This document shows, one piece after another, positions 41,495 through 52,329 of a stretch of DNA of 54,426 nt; the first letter of the stretch is position 1, and the number at the start of each line of letters is the position of its first letter. Made by a program: the position numbers and the translations under genes. The stretch comes from Branchiostoma floridae (taxonomy: Eukaryota; Chordata; Leptocardii; Amphioxiformes; Branchiostomatidae): positions 9,552,933-9,607,358 of the forward strand of contig NC_049983.1 of NCBI RefSeq assembly GCF_000003815.2, given 5' to 3'. The notes beneath the pieces were generated by a model. It was not told where the DNA came from, searched no databases, and worked only from the letters and a program-made list of their open reading frames with translations.

Positions 41495-43150
41495 ATAAAG
41501 AAGGACAATATCTCACAGTGGCACAAGGAGATAAAAACCATGATGAACTCATCCTGTTCTGAACCGGTCATTCACACCGATGGGTTCGACCCCACAGACA
41601 AACCCGGTATTGCCATGGAGATAAACAAAACACTCGGATCAGTGATACAGTCCCAACCTGCTATCGACACAACAGTACTACCTGCGTACTTACCTTCGCT
41701 CCCGGCACCAGTTGTTCAACCCTGGGATGTCTATAAGGAACTCCAGAAGGTCAAAACACGCAAAGCAGCTGGGCCAGATGGCATCCCAGGTAAAATAATC
41801 AAGGAGTTTGCGTGTGAACTGAGCGAGCCCTTTACCGACATTCTCAATGGCTCCCTCCAACAAGGCTTAGTGCCGGATGAATGGAAATGTGCGGTTATTG
41901 TTCCAATTCCTAAGACCAAACCCCCGTTGTTAACTGAACTCCGTCCAATCTCCCTTACATCCTTGTTAGCGAAAGTCGCCGAACGTTTTGTCTCGCGGTG
42001 AGTGCTGACCGACATCGTTCCTCAAATCGATGTTTAACAGTACGGCTGCCTCAAGGGCAAATCGACAACACATTGCCTCCTAGATCTGACCAACGAGGTT
42101 TTCAAAGCCACCGACAAACCCGGCGTCCTGTGCTCTCTTGTGTCAACCGATTATAGCAAGGCGTTCGACCGTGTGTGTCACAACCTCGCTATCCAACGTC
42201 TGCTTGATCTTGGCCTGCGCCCCTCTGTGACAAGATGGATCGTTGACTTCCTCTCAAACAGGAGCCAGGTTGTACGCTACCATGGAACACTTTCCGACAG
42301 CTTGAAGGTCACCTGCGGATTACCCCAGGGCACTCTACTCGGGCCTTTGATTTTCCTTGCGTATATCAACAGCGCCGCACATCAGGCTGCCTCCAAACGC
42401 TGGAAATTCGTTGACGACCTGAATCTCTTGGAAATAAGAACTCCCAACCTAAGTATGTCTCATATGCAACAGGACTTGAACGACCTGGACCACTGGTCTC
42501 GCACCAGTCATATGAAGTTGCATCCCAAGAAATGTCAAGTTATGTACATCCATTTCAGGAAGGTCCCGTACCCAACACCATCTCTCATCATGATCGACAA
42601 CACTGAGCTACTACAGGTGCCAGTGATGAGAATCCTGGGCGTGTTTCTACAGGCTGACCTACGTTGGAACTCTCACGTTGACACCATTTGTAACAAATCT
42701 AGCCGACGCCTTTACCTCCTCCGTAATCTGAAACACTTTAACGTGTCCATCGGCGACCTAGTCACAGTGTATGTGACTTACATCCGACCAGTCCTGGAGT
42801 ATTGTGCCCCCGTTTGGCACTCCGGGCTCACCACTGCACTTAGTGACAGGATCGAGAAGGTCCAACGGAGAGCTGTGCGCATAATACTGGGACAGAGCTA
42901 CACGTCTTACACTGATGCCTGTTCTGACTTGGGTCTACCTTCGCTACAAGCACGTCGTCTTGAACTGATCACACACTTTGCTAACTCTCTCAGTCAGTCC
43001 GATCATTTCTTGCACTTACTGCCACCAGCCAGAGGTGAGATCAGTGGTAGACAGACAAGGTCATCCCACAAACTGAACACTACTCGCTGTAGAACTGAAC
43101 GCTATCGCAACAGCGCTGTACCCTTTATGGTCCGTCTTTTGAACAAGTAA
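41474..43150 (+). pseudogene. 5'-truncated LINE reverse transcriptase (CR1/Jockey type)
   Basis: One frame over about 1.68 kb, broken by two in-frame stops, TGA at 41999 and TAA at 42035, with no frameshift. Before the stops: VKTRKAAGPDGIPGKIIKEF and LRPISLTSLLAKVAERF (RT motifs 0-2). After: STDYSKAFDRVCHNLAIQRL (motif A), GLPQGTLLGPLIFLAYINSA (motif B), KFVDDLNLLE (motif C, catalytic DD kept), KCQVMYIHF and LGVFLQADLRWNSHV (thumb). No endonuclease domain is present, so the element is 5'-truncated. The ATG and first residues (MEQRLST) come from the host tandem repeat. AATAAAGA at 41494-41501 and 43443-43450 is a likely 8-bp target duplication. Confidence 0.9.
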
Positions 43151-43450
43151 TTGTTACCTGTATGTTTGTGCTTTGTATCAAATAGCAAGTCATTGTGTAT
43201 TTTAAATATTTGTTTACCTTCTGATAAAGTGATATGCTGATATTACTGCAAATACTAATTTGTATGCTTTATCCCGATACTGATTTAATTCGTCTGCAAC
43301 GATTTTTAAGTGCTGTACTATTGCAATGATTCATGATATTCGATTTTAACTACTTTAATGATTGATGTAATGACATGTCGTAATTCAGCCTTGTGGCTGC
43401 TATGTTACTGTCAGTTTTGTTTTCGAAATAAACCAGTCATATAATAAAGA

Positions 43451-44375
43451 TTAGCACAGTTCTTGTCCTGTCGAGATTTTACGTTACTAAGGGAAGTGTA
43501 TTCAGATACAAATGTGCCATACTACAGGTGTGTCAAAAAAATTGACACAGTTGTGCCAATGCCGAAGATTTGCGTTCTTAAGAGAGGTTTGTATGGATCA
43601 AACAGAGACTTTCTACATGTGTATCATATAGAATGAAACTGTTCTTGTCCTGTCGGGATTTTACGTCTTTGAGGGAGGTTTATTCAAATAGAACAGTGCC
43701 ATATACAGGTGTATCAAATATTTGACAGAGTTGTGCCAATGCCGAACATTTGCGTTCTGAAGGGAGGTTTATACGGATGAAACAGAAACTTTATACATGT
43801 GTATCATATAGAATGACACTGTTCTTGTCCTGTTGAGATGTTACGTTATTAAGGGAGTTTTATTCGGATAGAACAGTGCCATGCCACAGGTGTGTCAAAA
43901 CAAATTGACACAGTTGCGCCAATGGCGAAGATTTCCGTTCTTAAGAGAGGTTTGTACGGATGAAACAGAGACTTTCTACATGTGTATCATATAGAATGAC
44001 ACTGTTCTTGTCCTGTTGAGATTTTACGTTATGGGGGGAGGTTTATTCGGATAGAACAGTGCCATACTACAGGTGTGTCAAAACAAATTGACACAGTTGC
44101 CCCAATGCTTAAGATTTGCGTTCTGATGGGATATTTATACGGATGGAACAGCGACTTTCTACATGTGTATCATATAGTATTACACTGTTATTTTCCTGTC
44201 GAGATTTGACGTTATTGAGGGAGGTTTATGCGGATAGAACAGTGCCATACTACAGCTGTGTCAAAACAAGTTGACACAGTTGCGCAAATGCCAAAGATTT
44301 GCGTTCTTAAGAGAGGTTTGTACGGATGAAACAGAGACTATTCACATGTGTATCATATAGAATGACACTGTTCTT
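43451..44375. repeat. 180-bp tandem array, main part
   Basis: About five units of 180 bp. Each has GTTCTTGTCCTGT, TTTTACGTTATTGAGGGAGG, GTGCCATACTACAGGTGTGT, TTGACACAGTTG and TGTGTATCATATAGAATGAC. The last unit decays after 44370. Confidence 0.92.
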
Positions 44376-44379
44376 TGGA

Positions 44380-45425
44380 AACATTGGAAATGTACAAACA
44401 TTTTCAAAGTAAGACCTTTCATCCACTGTTAGTAGTACACAACAAGAGTTTGGGCACGCAAATGACAGTGAGAGTAGCCCCAAAAGGCAGTACCGTAACG
44501 GCAGGGATGTAATTTGCATATATTTACATAATTAACTATCTTACTAGCAGTTTTACTTTCAAAGTAAAAAAAAAACTTTTGATGCAAATAACATGTACAC
44601 CTTTCCAGGAAAAGCTATATTCAGATTTTGGCTCAATGTGCAATTTGGGAGCAAAAATGTCGTTTGTGGCTGTTTTGAAAGCAGAAAAAGTAACTAAGAC
44701 ATAACATTTTAGGAAAATAGATCTATTGTATACTACTAGGAAAATGTGTAGGCAATGGCAAAGACTTCTAGATTTAAAAGAATGACCACATGTAATGTGC
44801 CATATTTCACAAATGTGCATATTATGGGCACTACTGGTGTCAAATTTGAAATCTATCTTAGCTATCCTTTGAGAAACCTCATCTTGGATTGTCAAACTGA
44901 AATGTTTTAAGTTGCATTATTTTCGACATATAACCACAAAATACAATAAGAACGGACTACAAATATCCATAGGAATGTATTTAGTAAAAACTACAAAGTA
45001 GTGGCAAAGTGCGAGTGATAATAACCTATTGTACCATTTCGCTTATGACATGGGCTGCCATCTTGGATTTTGACCAATTACGTCATCAAATTAGCATAGA
45101 TTATGAATATTTAATCATGAATGCTACATGATATTTTATAAGATGTTAATGCTATTGGAAACAAGAGTGTTTACCAAGAAAACCATGAAACCTTAATGTT
45201 TACGCCGAAATCAGAGAATTTTGTAAACTATGCCTGTCAGCAACCTGTTGCCATGCCAACACAAAATATCATAAACTTATTTTATTATCTTAAACTTGTT
45301 GCCAAGTAAATTTAAGGAGAAGTCAACAAGTTTGGTAGTCCTAGCTCACGTCGTTCGGCAGTTACATGACGGCAAGTATTGCTATGAATCGCCATATGGC
45401 TGTTCCCTATTGCGAGGTATATCCA
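44380..45425. other. Intergenic, no gene seen
   Basis: AT-rich, no domain-bearing frame, no recognisable mobile element. Confidence 0.5.
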
Positions 45426-45434
45426 AGGACCGTG

Positions 45435-46005
45435 GATTGAAGAACTCCACAGCTGTGGAGTTCATCACTATGTTGATGAAATCCACAGCTGTGGATTTCA
45501 TCGGTAGAAGGATGATGAACTCCACAGCTGTGGATTTCATCGATATGTAGTGATGAAATCCACGGGCATTCCGCCGCTAATACTGACATTTGGCTGTGGA
45601 CTTCATCAGTATGTAGTGATGAAATCCACGGGCATTCCGTCGCTAATACTGACATTTGGCTGTGGACTTCATCAGTATGTAGTGATGAAATCCACGGGCA
45701 TTCCGTCGCTAATACTGACATTTGGCTATAGACTTCATCAGTATGTAGTGATGAAATCCACGGGCATTCCGTCGCTAATACTGACATTTGGCTGTGGACT
45801 TCATCAGTATGTAGTGATGAAATCCACGGGCATTCTGTCGCTAATACTGACATTTGGTTGTGGACTTCATCTGTATGTAGTGATGAAATCCACGGGCATT
45901 CTGCCGCTAATATTGACATTTGGTTGGCTGTGGATTTCATCAATATGTAGGGGTGAAATCCACGGGCATTCCGTCGCTAATACTGACATTTGGCTGTGGA
46001 TAGTA
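45435..46005. repeat. 66-bp tandem array of hairpin units
   Basis: About seven units of 66 bp. Each begins GATGAAATCCAC and ends GTGGACTTCATC, so each can fold on itself with a 12-bp stem. The left end starts with shorter perfect palindromes, GAACTCCACAGCTGTGGAGTTC and GAAATCCACAGCTGTGGATTTC. Because 66 is a multiple of three, both strands show open frames of 160-178 codons; these are not genes. Confidence 0.92.
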
Positions 46006-46392
46006 AAACGCCCTTTCACTAATACTTTTACACAGAGTAATCTATTTTAGCTGATTTATGTCAATCGATTGTGTGATACAATATTAATACAGATACCATT
46101 TGTAACAATTTGAATTGATTGACTATACAGAGCTAGAAGTACGAAAATGTTACTTTGAAAGTGATTTGCACAAAGCTAGAATGGCTTTATTGGATCGTGG
46201 AGTATATTATTGACAATACTAGTAAAGAAAACAGACAGAGCCTCCAACAGACTCTAACCAGAACAACACAATGTCATGTAAAATATTTCTGGTACATTTC
46301 TAAGTTAAGCTGGATTCAAAAGACAAACACGTTTACTTTGTGCATCATATATTTTAGTCGCATGTTTGTGACTAGTGACCTTCTGTTTAATG

Positions 46393-46435
46393 ATCGACGT
46401 GCAGTCTAATAACTGTTATCAGACTGCACGTCGAT
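46393..46435. repeat. Long near-perfect palindrome
   Basis: ATCGACGTGCAGTCT and its exact inverse AGACTGCACGTCGAT, extended inward by ATAAC/GTTAT with one mismatch and almost no loop. Could be the inverted end of a mobile element. Confidence 0.85.
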
Positions 46436-46439
46436 TAGC

Positions 46440-47220
46440 AAATGAAATGCAACGCCTGCATACTCTTGTAGACAATTAGAACCTGGGCCAAAATACAATT
46501 GTAAGTCATAATCGTAAACCCTTACCACCTAAGCCACAAAGCACAACATTGGGAAGCAGTGCAGTTCTGATGTATACAGTCTGTTGGTTTAGTATTGTTT
46601 GTGATTGATTGAAGAACAAAAGAGCATAATAAGCAATTGGCCTTCTCTGGCTGGGAAAGTTGTCTTGCTAAGGCTTAGGTCACAATTGGAAAAAGGGGCC
46701 CTGCCGGGCAGTTCACGGGCTGTTTTTTGGCACTTTCGGGCGTGACCCCTGCGTTGCCCTGTGGGACACCTCGCGTCTGCCGGGGTATTTTGAGGCCCGG
46801 CCGGGACCCTGGTTCAATTTAAGTCTGAGTTAAAATGAACCGGGGACCCGCTCGTACAACCACCCCGCGACCTAATCGTGACAACACCGAGAGGGACCCC
46901 TCCGGTTGTCGGCAGTCTGTCGGAATAAATTCGTTACGTCAAAGACCAGGTTTACAGAATAAATGTTTGTAATTTGTAACACCGGGTCAAATATGTGACA
47001 TCACAGATCACGTGAAAGGACAAAAGCCATGTAGTTACACGTATCGCAGTGCAGTTCTTACGCGTATTACCGTGGAGTTAAGTGCAAAGCGCTATACCAA
47101 GGGAAAGGAGAAGGCAAGGGGACAGCCACTAGGCAGGCGGACTGAGAATTCAGCAACAGAAACTTCTGCAGACAAGGGCAACAGAGGGGGATAGGACAGC
47201 GAACCACACAACACACCACA
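46440..47220. other. No host gene seen; G/C-rich block
   Basis: 46680-46930 is rich in GGGGCCCTGCCGGG-like words with inverted CCCGGCCGGGACCC, resembling 32585-32835 in composition. Possibly a transposon fragment. Confidence 0.4.
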
Positions 47221-47222
47221 CA

Positions 47223-47435
47223 ATGGGCTACATCACTGAGAAGCAGGACGAACAGATAGTCTCCTTCATAGAAATCTACTCTGCTTTTTATGATACTACA
47301 ACCCCAGACTACAGAAACAAGCTGAAGAAAGATGTTTGGCTGAAGAAGGACGTTTCCTCTGCAATTGGCCGACTGAACGCAAAACTTGCAGTCATTCGGA
47401 CCCATAAGACATTTTTTTTCGTTTTACAAATATGA
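47223..47435 (+). CDS. MADF-like ORF, possibly transposon-derived
   Basis: A 70-codon frame starting at ATG with product MGYITEKQDEQIVSFIEIYS, AFYDTTTPDYRNKLKKDVWL, then KKDVSSAIGRLNAKL. The pattern 'i..fie.y..fYD...pdYrnk..kd..W..i...ig' is that of MADF/SANT-type DNA-binding domains, found in insect and fish transcription factors and in the helper protein of Harbinger transposons. Here it lies alone, followed by low-complexity TTTTTTTT and a fragment of MITE M2. It could be a single-exon remnant of a transposon or the 5' exon of an unseen gene. Confidence 0.45.
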   Translation: MGYITEKQDEQIVSFIEIYSAFYDTTTPDYRNKLKKDVWLKKDVSSAIGRLNAKLAVIRTHKTFFFVLQI

Positions 47436-47439
47436 AAAT

Positions 47440-47635
47440 ATAGGCCTCAACAGTTTGGCAAGTCATCCGCCAACATTAAAAATTCCAATAACATGTTTAT
47501 TTAGTTTAGAAACGTAACAGTGTCGCACGTCAGTGCAAGTGCGAGGAAAACAACCGTGCCGCAGTGAACGGACCTTGACGTACCGCACCAGTACTCCAAG
47601 TTCAGTGATCTACTACTATACCTTAAGGTCTCATT
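47440..47635. mobile_element. MITE family M2, partial copy
   Basis: Right-end portion: GTGCCGCAGTGAACGGACCT then GTACCGCACCAGTACTCCAA, corresponding to GTACCGCAGTGAACGAGCCC and CCGGTGCAGTGAG of the copy at 24854-25096. The left end is not recognisable. Confidence 0.5.
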
Positions 47636-47639
47636 GATG

Positions 47640-48900
47640 AGTTACTTCTTTCCATAGACTTATATGTTATAATTCGTGTTTTTCATGGGCGCGTTCATAA
47701 TGACGCTACGTAAAATTTTAGCAGATTTTTCATTCTATGTTGAGCACATTTACCCTATATCGTGGGGGAAAATTGCCAACGTCAAATAGACACTGATCAA
47801 TCTTGATAAAAGCTCCTTATGCTAAGGGACCAAGAACCCGATTTCCACCTTCCTGATCATACAAGGCACACATTCGTAACTTCTTTTCATTTGTAGATGA
47901 AACACAATTAGAACAAACAAGTAGCGTAAGAGGAAAGTTACATGGCTGGAATAAATGTGTAAACATTACAAAGTTTGGTCATGACTTTACAGGCGGTCTC
48001 ACAGCGCCACCTATCTACACTGGTTGGTATTGCAACATGTCCTTCAAGTCGTACACAGTGTGATACTGTGCTGGCCGGATGTTTGCGGGCATTTTTAGCA
48101 TCTTTCTTGAGAGAGTCAATACACTCCAAGCAACTCTGAATTGCAGGGAGTAAGTGCGTCTTTATTCATTAGAATATTTCTTTTATATGCCTTTCTTTTC
48201 TTTTGTATTCAAAGACGAATTTTGTACATAAAGATGTATTTCTTGTTTGAACAAGCCTTTTTGTCGCAAGAATGAGGATCTAGGAACAAGAAAGTTTTGT
48301 GTATCCTTTAGGCTGGTGTATCTTAAGAAGAAAAGCGCCGTTAAACGGCTGAAATCATCATTGCAGGTAAACCCGCATCCACAGGAAGGTTTTCTTTGTA
48401 ACAGGGTAAATAACTAACCTCAAGAAGGTTTTCAACCTCCTTGCTAACCTTAAGTTTAATTGGACATCAAACGCTGGTCAACTATAATTATGCCATGGTT
48501 AGATTGATATAGTGGAAGATTCATACCACCACACCCATACCCCGCGTCCCAGACAGGTGATGGAGGGATAAGGAGTGCGGAAAGTCTCCATCCCTGAGCA
48601 GAGAGCGAGGCGAGTACTTTTCCCAAGCCATAAGAAATTAGAGAGGATGGTTGGGTGTTTAGGGTAAAGATACCTTCTTCTTTATATCTCAACACCCTCA
48701 TACCCTTCCTACTGTCCCTAATTGACCCGACTTTAATTTTCGCCTGTTTCTGCCAACCACCTTTTTATCTTCCTCCCCAAAGTCAAACTGTGCGCCTTTT
48801 TTGTGATAATATATTTCCCTTTTATACCCCTGCACTCATTAGCATACGTGTACATATGCATAACTCCTCTGATTGGTTACCCTCCAAAATTGAGTTAACT
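47640..48900. other. Intergenic, no gene seen
   Basis: No domain-bearing frame. The last part (48880-48990) may already belong to the Penelope-like element's 3' region. Confidence 0.45.
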
Positions 48901-48997
48901 GACCACCTGTCCGTCGCGCGCGGGGACAGGTGTGACGCTGTGAATAGTACACAAAGATTCGCCAAAAATAGTTACTCAAGCAACTGGATATGGTTTT

Positions 48998-49041
48998 GAA
49001 ACGGTCAGACGTTTCGGAAAGAATCCACTTTCCTTCGTCAG
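48998..49041 (-). ncRNA. Hammerhead-ribozyme-like motif of a Penelope-like element
   Basis: Minus strand reads CTGACGA (49041-49035; the conserved core CUGANGA), one A, stem II GGAAAG/CTTTCC (49033-49028 and 49021-49016, loop TGGATT), then GAAA (49015-49012), then short stem III ACG/CGT with loop TCTGAC, then T as H17. This is the core order of a hammerhead. The predicted cut is after position 49000. Stem I is poor in this copy. Hammerheads are known in Penelope-like elements. Confidence 0.65.
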
Positions 49042-49249
49042 TGACACTGAAGTGATCTGCAAGAAACAGGTCTTTTATACTCTAACTATGAATGAAGACA
49101 ATTTCAGATGTCCAATAGGAAAGGTTGTAAGACAATTCAGACTGAAGACAATTTGGATTCCAAAGAAAACAAAGCTAAGCCAAAGTCAAGCTGAAGACAA
49201 TTTGGATTTCAAAGGATATCAAGGCTAAGACACAGTTAATGCAAATGAG

Positions 49250-49582
49250 TCAATTAGCTCCTGTTGTTTTAGTTACGTAGCTAAAAGTTTTGTTGGGGGG
49301 GGGGGGGGGTAGTGCTATGTCCCAAGTGCCGGAAAGTTCCATGCGTAGCCCCCCTTTTCTGTTGAGGGTGGGATTGTATATTCTCTCATATATGGCCTCT
49401 CCAACTCCCCGTTCAAACCAGCGGGCTTCACGGTCTAGGATGTCGGTAGATTGGAGGTTGAAGGAATGTCCTTGGTTGTGTTGTAGGTGGTTGAAAATAG
49501 CAGAAGAGTTGCCATTGGCCTTCGGTTTGCAATGTTCTGGGTATCTGCTTTTTAGTGGACGACTAGTCTCACCAATGTATGT
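49250..49582 (-). pseudogene. Penelope-like element: GIY-YIG endonuclease C-terminus
   Basis: The minus frame enters from the gap at 49583 as TYIGETSRPLKSRYPEHCKP, then SSAIFNHLQHNQGHSFNLQS, ILDREARWFERGVGEAIYER and NRKGGLRMELSGTWDIALP. YIGETSR..K.R..EH and the LDRE..WFERGV.EAI.....P.LNR.GGLR block are typical of the GIY-YIG nuclease at the C-terminus of Penelope-like retroelements. After a 15-base C run (G on plus, 49297-49311) it reaches a stop. The reverse transcriptase part is hidden in the gap or missing. Confidence 0.85.
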
Positions 49583-49729
49583 NNNNNNNNNNNNNNNNNN
49601 NNNNNNNNNNNNNNNNNNNNNNNNNNNNNNNNNNNNNNNNNNNNNNNNNNNNNNNNNNNNNNNNNNNNNNNNNNNNNNNNNNNNNNNNNNNNNNNNNNNN
49701 NNNNNNNNNNNNNNNNNNNNNNNNNNNNN
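49583..49729. other. Assembly gap (N)
   Basis: 147 N. It separates the Penelope-like element from the satellite. Confidence 1.
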
Positions 49730-50730
49730 AGAAAAGTGACAAAGTAATTTTGGGTACTCAAATCACTTTTTACCTTTTGCCCACGGGTTTTACTTTGATA
49801 TTCAAGTGTTGAAAGTAACGCACATTATGTTTGAAATTTCGGAAGTCCGATCGTAAGGGGTCGCTTTTTTGCGGTTACCGAAGGGTTCGCTTAGCGGTTA
49901 GCGGTTATCCCCCAGGTGAGCCTTCATTCGTATGTAGAAAAGTTACAAAGTAATTTTGGGTACTCAAATCACTTTTTACCTTTTGCCCACGGGTTTTACT
50001 ATGATATTCAAGTGTTGAAAGTAACGCACATTTTGTTTGAAATTTCGGAAGTCCGATCGTAAGGGGTCGCTTTTTTGCAGTTACCGAAGGGTTCGCTTAG
50101 CGGTTAGCGGTTATCCCCCAGGTGATCCAACATTCGTATGTAGAAAAGTTACAAAGTAATTTTGGGTACTCAAATCACTTTTTACCTTTTGCCCACGGGT
50201 TTTACTATGATACTCAAGTGTTGAAAGTAACGCACATTTTGTTTGAAATTTCGGAAGTCCGATCGTAAGGGGTCGCTTTTTTGCGGTTACCGAAGGGTTC
50301 GCTTAGCGGTTAGCGGTTATCCCCCAGGTGAGCCTTCATTCGTATGTAGAAAGGTTACAAAGTAATTTTGGGTACTCAAATCACTTTTTACCTTTTGCCC
50401 ACGGGTTTTACTATGATACTCAAGTGTTGAAAGTAACGCACATTTTGTTTGAAATTTCGGAAGTCCGATCGTAAGGGGTCGCTTTTTTGCGGTTACCGAA
50501 GGGTTCGCTTAGCGGTTAGCGGTTATCCCCCAGGTGAGCCTTCATTCGTATGTAGAAAAGTTACAAAGTAATTTTGGGTACTCAAATCACTTTTTACCTT
50601 TTGCCCACGGGTTTTACTTTGATATTCAAGTGTTGAAAGTAACGCACATATTGTTTGAAATTTCGGAAGTCCGATCGTAAGGGTCGCTTTTTTGCGGTTA
50701 CCGAAGGTTCGCTTACGGTTATCCCCCAGG

Positions 50731-51171
50731 NNNNNNNNNNNNNNNNNNNNNNNNNNNNNNNNNNNNNNNNNNNNNNNNNNNNNNNNNNNNNNNNNNNNNN
50801 NNNNNNNNNNNNNNNNNNNNNNNNNNNNNNNNNNNNNNNNNNNNNNNNNNNNNNNNNNNNNNNNNNNNNNNNNNNNNNNNNNNNNNNNNNNNNNNNNNNN
50901 NNNNNNNNNNNNNNNNNNNNNNNNNNNNNNNNNNNNNNNNNNNNNNNNNNNNNNNNNNNNNNNNNNNNNNNNNNNNNNNNNNNNNNNNNNNNNNNNNNNN
51001 NNNNNNNNNNNNNNNNNNNNNNNNNNNNNNNNNNNNNNNNNNNNNNNNNNNNNNNNNNNNNNNNNNNNNNNNNNNNNNNNNNNNNNNNNNNNNNNNNNNN
51101 NNNNNNNNNNNNNNNNNNNNNNNNNNNNNNNNNNNNNNNNNNNNNNNNNNNNNNNNNNNNNNNNNNNNNNN
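50731..51171. other. Assembly gap (N)
   Basis: 441 N inside the satellite. The unit just after it (51172-51310) carries many private differences and a long T run. Confidence 1.
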
Positions 51172-52229
51172 GAAAAGTTTCAAAGTTTATTTGGGGACTC
51201 AAATCACTTTTTTCCCTTTGCCCCCGGGGTTTTCTTTGATACTCAAGTGTTGGAAGTGACGCACATTTTGTTTTAAATTTTGGGAATTCGGTAGGAAGGG
51301 GTTTTTTTTTTTGCGGTTACCGAAGGGTTCGCTTAGCGGTTAGCGGTTATCCCCCAGGTGAGCCTTCATTCGTCTGTAGAAAAGTTACAAAGTAATTTTG
51401 GGTACTCAAATCACTTTTTACCTTTTGCCCACGGGTTTTACTTTGATATTCAAGTGATGAAAGTAACGCACATTTTGTTTGAAATTTCGGAAGTCCGATC
51501 GTAAGGGGTCGTTTTTTTGGCGGTTACCGAAGGGTTCGCTTAGCTGTTAGCGGTTATCCCCCAGGTGAGCCTTCATTCGTATGTAGAAAAGTTACAAAGT
51601 AATTTTGGGTACTCAAATCACTTTTTACCTTTTGCCCACGTGTTTTACTATGATACTCAAGTGTTGAAAGTAACGCACATTTTGTTTGAAATTTCGGAAG
51701 TCCGATCGTAAGGGGTCGCTTTTTTGCGGTTACCGAAGGGTTCGCTTAGCGGTTAGCGGTTATCCCCCAGGTGAGCCTTCATTCGTATGTAGAAAAGTTA
51801 CAAAGTAATTTTGGGTACTCAAATCACTTTTTACCTTTTGCCCACTGCTGTTCTTACTATGGCATACTCAAGTGTTGAAAGTAACGCACGTTTTGTTTGA
51901 AATTTCGGAAGTCCGATCGTAAGGGGTCGCTTTTTTGCGGTTACCGAAGGGTTCGCTTAGCGGTTAGCGGTTATCCCCCAGGTGAGCCTTCATTCGTATG
52001 TAGAAAAGTTACAAAGTAATTTTGGGTACTCAAATCACTTTTTACCCTTTGCCCACGGGTTTTACTATGATACTCAAGTGTTGAAAGTAACGCACATTTT
52101 GTTTGAAATTTCGGAAGTCCGATGGTAAGGGGTCGCTTTTTTGCGGTTACCGAAGGGTTCGCTTAGCGGTTAGCGATTATCCCCCAGGTGAGCCTTCATT
52201 CGTATGTAGAAAAGTTACAAAGTATTTTT

Positions 52230-52329
52230 NNNNNNNNNNNNNNNNNNNNNNNNNNNNNNNNNNNNNNNNNNNNNNNNNNNNNNNNNNNNNNNNNNNNNNN
52301 NNNNNNNNNNNNNNNNNNNNNNNNNNNNN
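52230..52329. other. Assembly gap (N)
   Basis: Exactly 100 N, so probably a gap of unknown size. Confidence 1.

Noticed and set aside
42140-43150. Intact gene for a 336-residue reverse transcriptase
   Set aside because: It is the second part of one LINE frame broken by two nonsense codons upstream in the same frame; the N-terminal RT motifs lie before the stops.
45407-46050. ORFs of 178 (minus) and 166 (plus) codons
   Set aside because: Frame-preserving 66-bp tandem repeat; both strands open and no domain.
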